DNA from: an uncultured Ruminococcus sp.
GTDB taxonomy: Bacteria > Bacillota > Clostridia > Oscillospirales > Ruminococcaceae
Length of the DNA: 5,554 nucleotides
Assembly: GCA_937898375.1 (NCBI GenBank)
Contig: CALEJX010000122.1
Coordinates: forward strand, 1 to 5,554
Direction: 5' to 3'
Shown here: one piece after another, positions 1 to 5,554 of the stretch
Position numbering within the stretch: position 1 is the stretch's first letter
How the letters are laid out: each line of letters opens with the position of its first letter
Notes under the pieces: model-generated
Told to the model about the DNA's origin: nothing
The model's database searches: none
Seen by the model: the letters and a program-made list of their open reading frames with translations, nothing else
Made by a program: the position numbers and the translations under genes

Positions 1-289
1 ACTGCGTAATCGTGATATAAAGTGCGACGTTATAAAGCTTGTAAACATTTTTCCTATCGACCATGAGGTGGTTGATATAATGTCAGCTTATGACGCTGTG
101 CTGTTCTTTGAAGAAGCTTATTACTGCGGAAGCATTTCTGAGAAGTATGCTTCTATATGTCCAAATGTGGCGCAGTTTGCTATTGACGGCTTCGTGAAGC
201 ACGGAAAATGCGATGCGCTTCTTGATGAGCTTGGTTTTTCAGCAGAGAAAATAGCTGATACAGTTGAGGGCTTTTTGAAAAATGAGTGA
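1..289 (+). CDS. dxs: 1-deoxy-D-xylulose-5-phosphate synthase, C-terminal end (partial)
   Basis: The frame is open from base 2 to the TGA at 287-289, giving the last 95 residues of a protein that begins upstream of the window. It fits the transketolase C-terminal domain of DXS, the thiamine-diphosphate enzyme that joins pyruvate and glyceraldehyde-3-phosphate in the first step of the MEP isoprenoid pathway in the cytoplasm. Supporting landmarks are a beta-strand segment DVIKLVNIFPID, then DAVLFFEEAYYCGS, matching the 'VVTVEE...GG' region, and a terminal IDGFVKHGKCDALLDELGF, matching the 'pd.fv.HG....ll.elGl' end of DXS. Its position directly before tlyA, as in Bacillus and Clostridium, supports the call strongly. 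The sequence is divergent: the usual Gly-Gly-x-Gly after the EE pair is not present. A GTG at 68 could look like a start but has no basis, because the homology continues upstream of it. Another transketolase-family C-terminus is possible but less likely. Confidence 0.8.
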   Translation, partial: LRNRDIKCDVIKLVNIFPIDHEVVDIMSAYDAVLFFEEAYYCGSISEKYASICPNVAQFAIDGFVKHGKCDALLDELGFSAEKIADTVEGFLKNE

Positions 290-1088
290 AAGACTTGATG
301 TTTACATAACTGCGAACTGCGGTATAAAAAGCCGTGAACGTGCCAAGCAGCTTATAAAGAAGGGGCTTGTATCGGTAAACGGCAAGGTCTGCACAAAGAC
401 CTCTGCGCTGGTTGACGAAAGCAGCAATGTAGAATGTACACCTGACGATATGAAATTTGTCGGCAGGGGTGGACTTAAGCTTGAACACGCCTGCGAAGTT
501 TTCGGACTTGACCTGACAGGAAAGGTATGCGCTGATATCGGTGCTTCAACAGGCGGATTTACTCAGTGTATGCTTGAACACGGCGCTGAATTTGTCTATG
601 CGGTGGACGTGGGTCATGGACAGCTTGATGAGAGTTTGTGTAATGACAGTAGAGTTAAAAACTGCGAGGGTGTGAATGCGAGATATCTGACGGCAGAATT
701 TTTTGACAGACCTGTGCAGTTCATAAGCGGCGACCTTTCGTTTATCTCACTAAAGCTTGTTATAAAACCTCTTTGCGATTGCCTTTGCAAGGGCGGCGAA
801 ATGGTGCTTCTTATAAAGCCTCAGTTTGAAGCTGGCAAGCAGGCTCTCAATAAAAAAGGTATCGTAAAAGACCGCAAGGATCATGTTAGGGTGATAACCG
901 AGTTGCTTGGCTGTTTTCGTACAGAGGGGCTTGCAGCTGAAAAGATAACAGTTTCCCCTGTCAAAGGCGGCGACGGCAATCTTGAATATCTTATTCTGCT
1001 TAAAAAGGCTGATATGACGGCTGACAAGCTTGGTCAGCTCAACATAAAAGAATTTGTTAACGAAGCTTTTGAGAGCTTCAAAGACTAA
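282..1088 (+). CDS. tlyA: TlyA family rRNA (cytidine-2'-O)-methyltransferase
   Basis: This 268-residue protein has an N-terminal S4 RNA-binding domain (about residues 1-60, with SRERAKQLIKKGLVSVNGK at 17-35) and an FtsJ/RrmJ-like Rossmann methyltransferase domain. Visible motifs are GRGGLKL (61-67), the AdoMet loop DIGASTGGFT (85-94), AVDVGHGQL (107-115), SGDLSFISL (149-157), LIKPQFEAGK (177-186) and GNLEYL (232-237). The K-D-K-E catalytic tetrad of 2'-O-methyltransferases is intact as K66, D151, K179 and E235. TlyA proteins methylate C1920 of 23S rRNA and, in the dual-specificity type, C1409 of 16S rRNA, using AdoMet; in mycobacteria this makes ribosomes sensitive to capreomycin. The old name 'hemolysin A' is misleading. 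The ATG at 282 overlaps the end of dxs by 8 nt, with GAGGG at 266-270 as a plausible ribosome binding site. The full domain set and a length equal to mycobacterial TlyA indicate a functional enzyme; the exact target nucleotides are inferred. Confidence 0.95.
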   Translation: MSERLDVYITANCGIKSRERAKQLIKKGLVSVNGKVCTKTSALVDESSNVECTPDDMKFVGRGGLKLEHACEVFGLDLTGKVCADIGASTGGFTQCMLEHGAEFVYAVDVGHGQLDESLCNDSRVKNCEGVNARYLTAEFFDRPVQFISGDLSFISLKLVIKPLCDCLCKGGEMVLLIKPQFEAGKQALNKKGIVKDRKDHVRVITELLGCFRTEGLAAEKITVSPVKGGDGNLEYLILLKKADMTADKLGQLNIKEFVNEAFESFKD

Positions 1089-1096
1089 ACACAAAA

Positions 1097-1100
1097 GTGG
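1097..1100 (+). promoter_or_regulatory. weak ribosome binding site for nadK
   Basis: GTGG (within AGTGG) lies 7 nt before the ATG at 1108. It is a weak Shine-Dalgarno, but it sits in the tlyA-nadK gap and favours this ATG over the in-frame TTG at 1054. The TTG lies inside tlyA, has no purine-rich site before it, and would add 18 residues not expected in NAD kinases. Confidence 0.5.
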
Positions 1101-1107
1101 TAATATT

Positions 1108-1983
1108 ATGAAAATCTATCTTTATCCAAATCTTGATAAAACTCATTGCTTTGAGTATATGACAGCAACATATGAAAGACTGCGTAAAAACGGCGCACAG
1201 CTTTCTATGGACAGCTGCTATAAGGACGTTTTCGGAAAGCTCGATATTGCTTTCGGCATCGAGGACGATTGTGTAAAGCAATGCGATATGATCGTTGCCA
1301 TAGGCGGCGATGGAACGATACTTAAATGCTCTCTCAAAGGCTGTGCGTTTGAGAAGCCAATACTTGGCATAAATTGCGGCAGACTTGGTTTCATGGCCTC
1401 TCTTGAACATTCACAGCTTGAACTTCTGGACAAGCTTTTCACAGGTGAATATACTCTCAGCCGCCGAATGATGCTGAACGTAAACGTTGAATGCGGCGAT
1501 GAAAACAAGTCATATACGGCGCTTAATGACGTTGCGGTAACAAAGGCGGACGATTGCAAGATAGCTGATTTCGAGGTATCGAAAAACGGCAGACTTATTT
1601 CTTCGCTCCGTGCAGACGGCGTTATACTTTCCACTGCCACAGGATCAACAGCCTATTCAATGTCCGCAGGTGGGCCAATAATTGAGCCTGAAATGAAGTG
1701 CATAGAATTTACACAGATATGTGCTCACTCACTGTTTGCAAGGTCTATGATACTTTCAGAGGACAGCGTGATGAAAGTCAAATGCCACACCAACAGCGGC
1801 TCTCATGCTATTGTCAGCGTTGACGGCAACAATGTTTTCAGACTATCCGCCGAAGACACTGTTACGGTATCAAAGTCAAAATATTTTGTTGATATCATAG
1901 ATATAAGCGGCGGTAGCTTTTTCTCGTCCATAAACAAAAAGCTTATGCAGCCGCTGAAAGAATCTGCGGAGGATGGCATATGA
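1108..1983 (+). CDS. nadK: NAD(+) kinase (ATP/polyphosphate-dependent)
   Basis: This 291-residue protein matches bacterial NAD kinases in length and motif order. The enzyme phosphorylates the 2'-OH of the adenosine ribose of NAD to make NADP, and is the only known route to NADP in most bacteria. Seen in the sequence are the catalytic GGDGT (66-70, with D68), LGINCGRLGF (86-95), the NAD-contacting NDV (140-142), RADG (168-171), TGSTAYS (178-184) and AGGPI (187-191). The C-terminal beta domain carries the usual SVDGN-type segment near 254-258. The start is the ATG 19 nt after tlyA rather than an upstream in-frame TTG. The 3' end overlaps argR in an ATGA (1980-1983), so translation of the two is probably coupled. 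In many Clostridia nadK sits between tlyA and argR, whereas Bacillus lacks it at this position. Nothing looks broken, and the gene is expected to be essential. Confidence 0.97.
   Translation: MKIYLYPNLDKTHCFEYMTATYERLRKNGAQLSMDSCYKDVFGKLDIAFGIEDDCVKQCDMIVAIGGDGTILKCSLKGCAFEKPILGINCGRLGFMASLEHSQLELLDKLFTGEYTLSRRMMLNVNVECGDENKSYTALNDVAVTKADDCKIADFEVSKNGRLISSLRADGVILSTATGSTAYSMSAGGPIIEPEMKCIEFTQICAHSLFARSMILSEDSVMKVKCHTNSGSHAIVSVDGNNVFRLSAEDTVTVSKSKYFVDIIDISGGSFFSSINKKLMQPLKESAEDGI
1968..1972 (+). promoter_or_regulatory. ribosome binding site for argR inside nadK
   Basis: A full GGAGG lies within the last codons of nadK, 7 nt before the argR ATG at 1980. It supports both that start and the ATGA overlap with the nadK stop. 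Confidence 0.8.
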
Positions 1984-2438
1984 AAAATCAGCGTCAGAAT
2001 TTGATAATGCAGATAGTCAAAGAAGAAAATATCGGCACTCAGGAGGAACTCCGTGAAGCGCTTCAAAGGCATGGTTTGAAAGTCACTCAGGCGACAGTTT
2101 CAAGGGATATAAAAGAACTTTCACTTGTAAAGACCATTGGCTCAGACGGCAATTACAAATACAGCCTGCCTGCGCTCAAAAAAGATATTGCAGAGCAAAA
2201 TAACGGCATTTTCGGCATAATTTCAGACGCTGTTGTGTCGGTGGATCATGCGCTGAACACTGTGGTGGTGAAATGTCATACGGGCATGGCACAGGCAGTG
2301 TGTGCAAAACTTGACAAGCTGGGGCTTGATAATGTCGTGGGTACGCTTGCAGGCGACGATACGATATTCATACTTATGCGGACAGAAAAAGATGCGTCCC
2401 ATATGGCAGAGGAACTGAGATCCTTTATTATTTCTTAA
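1980..2438 (+). CDS. argR: arginine repressor ArgR/AhrC
   Basis: This 152-residue protein has the usual ArgR length and two-domain plan. The N-terminal winged helix (about 1-65) contains TQATVSRDIKEL (36-47), the recognition-helix signature with S41-R42-D43, followed by the wing NYKYSLP (58-64). The C-terminal domain (about 80-152) carries GMAQAVCAKLD (102-112) and GTLAGDDTI (121-129). The second segment is the arginine-binding and hexamer-forming motif, in which the Asp pair (D126, D127) contacts L-arginine. ArgR hexamers sense arginine and bind ARG boxes to repress arginine biosynthesis and, in Bacillus AhrC, activate catabolism. No arginine biosynthesis gene lies in the window, so the targets are elsewhere. 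The position between nadK and recN is the conserved Firmicutes arrangement. The start is fixed by GGAGG at 1968-1972. Confidence 0.97.
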   Translation: MKNQRQNLIMQIVKEENIGTQEELREALQRHGLKVTQATVSRDIKELSLVKTIGSDGNYKYSLPALKKDIAEQNNGIFGIISDAVVSVDHALNTVVVKCHTGMAQAVCAKLDKLGLDNVVGTLAGDDTIFILMRTEKDASHMAEELRSFIIS

Positions 2439-2459
2439 ACAGCAGGGGAATGATCTAAA

Positions 2460-4130
2460 ATGTTAAGGGAACTTTATATTGAAAATCTTGCCGTGATAGA
2501 AAAGGCGACTATAGATTTTTCTGACAAGCTAAATGTTTTCACGGGTGAAACGGGAGCAGGTAAGTCCATACTTATAAACGGAATAAATGCTATCCTTGGT
2601 CAGCGTGTTACTAAGGATATTGTCAGGACAGGCACAGACAAGGCTGTTATCTCAGCATTGTTTACCGACCTTGGGGACAATGTCATGCAGGTGCTTGACG
2701 AACTTGGCATAAGCACAGAGGACGGACAGCTTTTTCTTACTCGTGAGATACGTTCAGACGGCGGCAGCGTTGCAAGAGTCAATTCGAGAGCGGTGAACGT
2801 TTCCGTACTTAAAGCTATCGGCGAAATCCTTGTGACCATCCACGGACAGCACGATAATCAAATACTCATGGCGCCTGAACGCCACATAGAGATACTTGAC
2901 AGCTATGCCGAATCAGAAGCTCTTATAGAAGATTATCACAGTTCTTTCAGAGAACTTCAAAGCATTGCAAAGAAGATAAACAAGATAAAAACTGAGCAGA
3001 GCAAAAAAGAGTTTCGCATGGCTGAGCTTTCTGATATTGTTGAGGAGATAAATGCACTCAACATTCATGTAGGAGAGGATAAAGAGATAGAGGCAGAGCT
3101 TAATATCTCAAAAAATGCCGTAGCTATCTCTGAGGCTCTGTATGCGGCAAAACAGCTTCTTTCCGGTGATGATGACACAGACGGCGCAGTGGAGATGACG
3201 CAGAGAGCGTCGCAATCGGTTGAGGGCTATACTGATATCATGTCTGAGATATCGCCTATCTATGACAGACTTAGTTCTGCGGCTATTGAAATGGAGGATA
3301 TTTCTGAGGAGATAGGCTCGCTTCTTGACAGCCTTGATATTGACCCAAAGCGTTACGACTACCTTAATCAGCGTTCAGACGAACTCAGGCGTATCATGAA
3401 AAAATATGGTCCTGAGCTTGATGATGTGCTGACTACTCTTGAAAATTCTCAGAACGAGCTTGATGAGTTGAGCGGTGCAGAGCAGAGTTTGGACGAGCTT
3501 AACAAAGAAAAGGAAAGACTTCTTGCGGAGGTATCAAAGAAAGCCAAAGCACTTTCAAATCACAGAAAAAAAGCAGGAGAGCGGTTTGTTTCTCAGGTAA
3601 CAGAGGAGCTTGAATTTCTCAATATGCCAAAGGTTAAGCTTGTCGTTCAGCAGAAAACAGGCAAGCTTACCATAAACGGCATGGACAGCATAGAGTTTCT
3701 TATTTCCGCTAACCTTGGTGAAGAACCAAAGCCTATTGCGAAGATCGCTTCAGGCGGTGAACTTTCAAGAATAATGCTTGCGCTGAAAAACGTAATAGCG
3801 GAAAAGGACAGTATCGGTACTCTGATATTTGACGAGATCGACACAGGCGTGAGCGGCAGAGCGGCTCAAAAGATAGGCATAAAGCTGAAACAGATATCAC
3901 GCCTTAGACAGGTTTTGTGCGTGACCCACCTTGCTCAAATGGCTGTTATGGCGGATAATCACCTTCTTATCGAGAAAAACATACAGGGCGACAGGACAGT
4001 TACAACTGTTAGAACTCTCGACCATGAGCAGAGAAAATATGAGATAGCAAGAATAATGGGCGGCGAAAATATCACAGAGCTTATGCTCGAAAACGCCGAA
4101 CAGTATCTTAAAGACGCTGAAAATATGTAA
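2460..4130 (+). CDS. recN: DNA repair protein RecN (SMC-like ATPase)
   Basis: This 556-residue protein has the length and full architecture of RecN, a cytoplasmic SMC-family ATPase that acts early at DNA double-strand breaks, holding DNA ends and assisting RecA-dependent repair. The N-terminal head begins with LYIENLAVIEKATIDF and contains the Walker A TGETGAGKS (28-36). The RecN-typical IHGQHDNQ (127-134) serves as the Q-loop region. Roughly 152-200 and 320-380 are charged, heptad-like arms that should form a short antiparallel coiled coil. The C-terminal head has the ABC signature SGGELS (431-436), Walker B LIFDEIDTG (455-463, with D458 and E459) and the H-loop VTHLAQ (488-493). All ATPase residues are intact. 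The ATG is 21 nt after argR, with AGGGGA at 2444-2449 as ribosome binding site. No LexA-type box was seen in that gap, so expression probably comes by read-through from the upstream genes. A terminator follows directly. Confidence 0.98.
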   Translation: MLRELYIENLAVIEKATIDFSDKLNVFTGETGAGKSILINGINAILGQRVTKDIVRTGTDKAVISALFTDLGDNVMQVLDELGISTEDGQLFLTREIRSDGGSVARVNSRAVNVSVLKAIGEILVTIHGQHDNQILMAPERHIEILDSYAESEALIEDYHSSFRELQSIAKKINKIKTEQSKKEFRMAELSDIVEEINALNIHVGEDKEIEAELNISKNAVAISEALYAAKQLLSGDDDTDGAVEMTQRASQSVEGYTDIMSEISPIYDRLSSAAIEMEDISEEIGSLLDSLDIDPKRYDYLNQRSDELRRIMKKYGPELDDVLTTLENSQNELDELSGAEQSLDELNKEKERLLAEVSKKAKALSNHRKKAGERFVSQVTEELEFLNMPKVKLVVQQKTGKLTINGMDSIEFLISANLGEEPKPIAKIASGGELSRIMLALKNVIAEKDSIGTLIFDEIDTGVSGRAAQKIGIKLKQISRLRQVLCVTHLAQMAVMADNHLLIEKNIQGDRTVTTVRTLDHEQRKYEIARIMGGENITELMLENAEQYLKDAENM

Positions 4131-4166
4131 CACAAAGTCCCTGATGATTTCGGGGGCTTTTTTGTG
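4131..4166 (+). terminator. Rho-independent terminator of the dxs-recN unit
   Basis: Directly after the recN stop codon, AGTCCCTGA (4136-4144) pairs with TCGGGGGCT (4150-4158) around a 5-nt loop. This gives 9 bp including two G-U pairs, followed by a run of six T (4158-4163). An alternative outer pairing of CACAAA (4131-4136) with TTTGTG (4161-4166) could extend the stem past a small bulge. The T run is on the plus strand, so termination of recN transcription is the main role; the minus strand lacks a comparable T run. Confidence 0.88.
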
Positions 4167-4188
4167 AACGTACATTTATTATTTGTTG

Positions 4189-4217
4189 TTGTAAAATTCA
4201 TAGTAATGTGATATAAT
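4189..4217 (+). promoter_or_regulatory. sigma-A-type promoter for the methionine synthase unit
   Basis: The -10 box TATAAT (4212-4217) is a perfect consensus and is preceded by TG at 4209-4210, an extended -10. A -35-like TTGTAA (4189-4194, 4 of 6 matches to TTGACA) lies at the ideal 17-nt spacing. Transcription should start near 4224, leaving a leader of about 13 nt before the TTG start. The promoter lies between the recN terminator and the next gene, so the downstream genes form a separate unit. No riboswitch-sized leader is present. Confidence 0.8.
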
Positions 4218-4227
4218 AACAATCGGT

Positions 4228-4233
4228 AGGTGA
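4228..4233 (+). promoter_or_regulatory. ribosome binding site deciding a TTG start
   Basis: AGGTGA, complementary to the 3' end of 16S rRNA, sits 4 nt before the TTG at 4238. It favours this TTG over the in-frame ATGs at 4280 and 4286, which have no clear site and would remove the first 14-16 residues. Confidence 0.7.
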
Positions 4234-4237
4234 TTAT

Positions 4238-4909
4238 TTGAAACTTGAACATATAAACGTCAAAGAAGCTGTGAGATATATGGGAATGGGCAATAACAAG
4301 CCAGATGAACGCACAGCTTTGCTTATAGATGAATGTGAAAAAGAGCTTTTGAAGGTCATTGAGCCTAAATTTGTGTACAGAGTGTTTGACATCGCACATA
4401 AAGAGAACGGCGTTGAGGTCATCGGCACACCTTTATTTCTTGGTGGCAATGATATACGCAGACACCTTGAGGGGTGCAGTAAATGCGTGCTTTTCGCAGC
4501 AACTATTTCTTCTGGAGTTGACAGAAAGCTTCGTGCTTATGAAGCCGAGGATATGGCTAAAGCTATGATAGCGGATTGCCTTGCAAGTGCGGCAGTGGAG
4601 CAGGTGTGCGATATCGTTGACAACACTGTGAAAGAAAAGCTCAGCGGATATAATCAAACATGGAGATTTTCGCCTGGATATGGCGATCTGCCTATCAACG
4701 TGCAGAGAGTTTTTCTTGACGTACTCAATGCACAGAAATTCATAGGGCTTAATGCAACTGAAAATAATATCCTGACGCCGAGAAAGTCTGTCACGGCAAT
4801 AATCGGTCTGTCAGAAAATGAAATATCAAAGGGCAGACGTGGCTGTGCCTGCTGTAATATGAGGGAAGTCTGTCAATTCAGAAAAAGAGGAGATCATTGT
4901 GGATTTTAG
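4238..4909 (+). CDS. stand-alone methionine synthase (MetH) activation-domain protein
   Basis: This 223-residue protein resembles the AdoMet-binding activation domain found at the C-terminus of E. coli-type MetH. Its key motif is RFSPGYGDLP (143-152), the family's RxxxGY AdoMet-binding signature, followed by QRVFLDVL, IGL and LTPRKSVTAIIGL (179-191), all in the order expected of the domain. In MetH this domain supplies AdoMet for reductive methylation of cobalamin that has oxidised to the inactive cob(II) form. Here it is a separate polypeptide directly before metH, overlapping it by 11 nt. A split arrangement with a free activation protein is known in Thermotoga maritima. The protein lacks transmembrane segments and ends in a cysteine cluster (C203, C205, C206, C212, C221) absent from E. 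coli MetH; its role is unknown. An alternative is an activator of another corrinoid protein, but the metH neighbour argues for methionine synthesis. Translation starts at TTG, supported by AGGTGA. Confidence 0.88.
   Translation: MKLEHINVKEAVRYMGMGNNKPDERTALLIDECEKELLKVIEPKFVYRVFDIAHKENGVEVIGTPLFLGGNDIRRHLEGCSKCVLFAATISSGVDRKLRAYEAEDMAKAMIADCLASAAVEQVCDIVDNTVKEKLSGYNQTWRFSPGYGDLPINVQRVFLDVLNAQKFIGLNATENNILTPRKSVTAIIGLSENEISKGRRGCACCNMREVCQFRKRGDHCGF
4887..4893 (+). promoter_or_regulatory. ribosome binding site for metH
   Basis: GAGGAGA contains AGGAG (4888-4892), 6 nt before the GTG at 4899. It lies inside the end of the activation-protein gene and fixes the metH start, although the start codon is not ATG. 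Confidence 0.75.
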
Positions 4910-5554
4910 AACATTACTTAAAACAAAAGAATTTGTCATACTTGACGGAGCAATGGGTACGATGCTTCAGGCAAAGGGTCTTGAAATGGGCGGCACTCCT
5001 GAAGCACTTAACATAGACAAGCCTGATTGGCTGGTGGACATACATCGTCAGTATATAAACGCAGGCTCAGACATTGTTTACGCTAACACTTTCGGTGCAA
5101 ACAGACACAAGCTTGAAAAGTGCGGATACACTGTTCAGCAAGCTATACCTGCGGCCATAAAAAATGCAAGAAAAGCCTGCGAGGGTACTGATACACTTGT
5201 TGCTCTTGATATTGGACCTATCGGCCAGCTTCTTGAGCCAACAGGAACGCTCACTTTTGAGGAAGCTTATGATGTTTATAAAGAGCAGATACTTGCAGGA
5301 GCTGACGCAGACCTTATCGTTTTTGAGACAATGACAGATCTCTACGAGCTTAAAGCGGCTGTGCTTGCGGCAAAGGAAAACAGCGATCTTCCTATAGTCT
5401 GTACAATGACATTTGAGGAGAATATGCGTACATTCACAGGCGTTGCAATAAGCTCAATGGCTCTTACTTTGGAGGGATTAGGCGTTGACGCTATCGGTGT
5501 GAACTGCTCATTAGGACCAAAGGAGCTCTATCCTGTTGTGGAGGAGCTTTGCAA
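4899..5554 (+). CDS. metH: cobalamin-dependent methionine synthase, N-terminal part (cut by window end)
   Basis: The GTG at 4899 opens a frame that runs to the window end (218 complete codons). The visible part is the homocysteine-binding TIM-barrel domain of MetH, which with the later methyltetrahydrofolate and cobalamin domains transfers a methyl group from 5-methyl-THF via cobalamin to homocysteine, giving methionine. Landmarks are VILDGAMGTMLQ (13-24), the segment with NTFGANRHKL, DIGPIGQLLEPTG, VFETMTDLYELKAA, and GVNCSLGP, which holds C203, the first of three zinc-binding cysteines; the other two lie beyond the window. BHMT or MmuM-type homocysteine methyltransferases share this domain, but DGAMGTMLQ, DIGPIGQ and the activation-protein neighbour favour MetH. 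It overlaps the upstream gene by 11 nt, so translation is probably coupled. Whether it lacks its own activation domain cannot be seen here. Confidence 0.92.
   Translation, partial: MDFRTLLKTKEFVILDGAMGTMLQAKGLEMGGTPEALNIDKPDWLVDIHRQYINAGSDIVYANTFGANRHKLEKCGYTVQQAIPAAIKNARKACEGTDTLVALDIGPIGQLLEPTGTLTFEEAYDVYKEQILAGADADLIVFETMTDLYELKAAVLAAKENSDLPIVCTMTFEENMRTFTGVAISSMALTLEGLGVDAIGVNCSLGPKELYPVVEELC

Noticed and set aside
1054..1107. Upstream in-frame TTG start for nadK
   Set aside because: It would overlap tlyA by 35 nt, has no Shine-Dalgarno and adds residues ahead of the normal MKIYLYPN beginning of the NAD kinase fold.
1218..1640. Minus-strand open frame of 140 codons inside nadK
   Set aside because: It is the antisense shadow of a well-supported NAD kinase, Ser/Pro-rich, without a ribosome binding site or family motif.
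2439..2459. LexA/SOS box or separate promoter ahead of recN
   Set aside because: The 21-nt gap contains only a ribosome binding site; no GAAC-N4-GTTC type element or convincing -10/-35 pair was seen in or just before it.
4185..4202. ARG-box-like half site (ATTCATA after an A/T-rich centre) overlapping the promoter ahead of the methionine unit
   Set aside because: Only one half matches the ArgR consensus; the left half shows just TG of TGAAT. One half site in A/T-rich DNA is expected by chance, although argR lies close by.
4131..4237. Possible SAM, cobalamin or T-box riboswitch ahead of the metH unit
   Set aside because: The 107-nt gap is taken up by the recN terminator and a promoter whose start leaves only about 13 nt of leader; no conserved riboswitch core was seen.
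3959..4399. Minus-strand open frame of 146 codons across the recN end, terminator and next gene
   Set aside because: It lies antisense to recN and the activation-protein gene and crosses the terminator and promoter. Its translation has low-complexity, Phe/Ser/Leu-rich composition with no recognisable motif.

Overview
The window holds two adjacent plus-strand transcription units of a Gram-positive (Firmicutes/Clostridia) chromosome. The gene order dxs-tlyA-nadK-argR-recN is the classic clostridial housekeeping cluster. Moderate G+C, heavy use of ATA (Ile) and CTT (Leu), TTG/GTG starts and the particular DXS C-terminus suggest an anaerobic Ruminococcaceae/Oscillospiraceae-type member. That placement is an inference from gene order and style, not from a database search.

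Region 1 (1-4130) is a tight operon without visible internal promoters or terminators. It contains the 3' end of a dxs-type gene (isoprenoid precursor synthesis), tlyA (rRNA 2'-O-methyltransferase), nadK (NADP synthesis), argR (arginine-responsive repressor) and recN (SMC-like repair ATPase). dxs/tlyA overlap by 8 nt and nadK/argR by 4 nt (ATGA); tlyA-nadK and argR-recN are separated by 19 and 21 nt. The genes have unrelated roles, and the linkage is a conserved, probably growth-related grouping rather than a pathway. A Rho-independent terminator (4131-4166) ends the unit just after recN.

Region 2 (about 4189-5554) starts with a strong sigma-A-type promoter with an extended -10. It drives a two-gene methionine unit: a free-standing MetH activation-domain protein with a Cys-rich tail, then metH (cobalamin-dependent methionine synthase), which is cut by the window end. 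The two genes overlap by 11 nt. The arrangement suggests a split methionine synthase, in which the AdoMet-binding reactivation module is a separate polypeptide. The predicted 5' leader is only about 13 nt, too short for a SAM, cobalamin or T-box riboswitch.

No mobile element, CRISPR array, tRNA/rRNA gene or notable repeat was seen, and no minus-strand gene is supported. Nothing here amounts to a clearly new system. The most interesting feature is the split MetH activator with its cysteine cluster.
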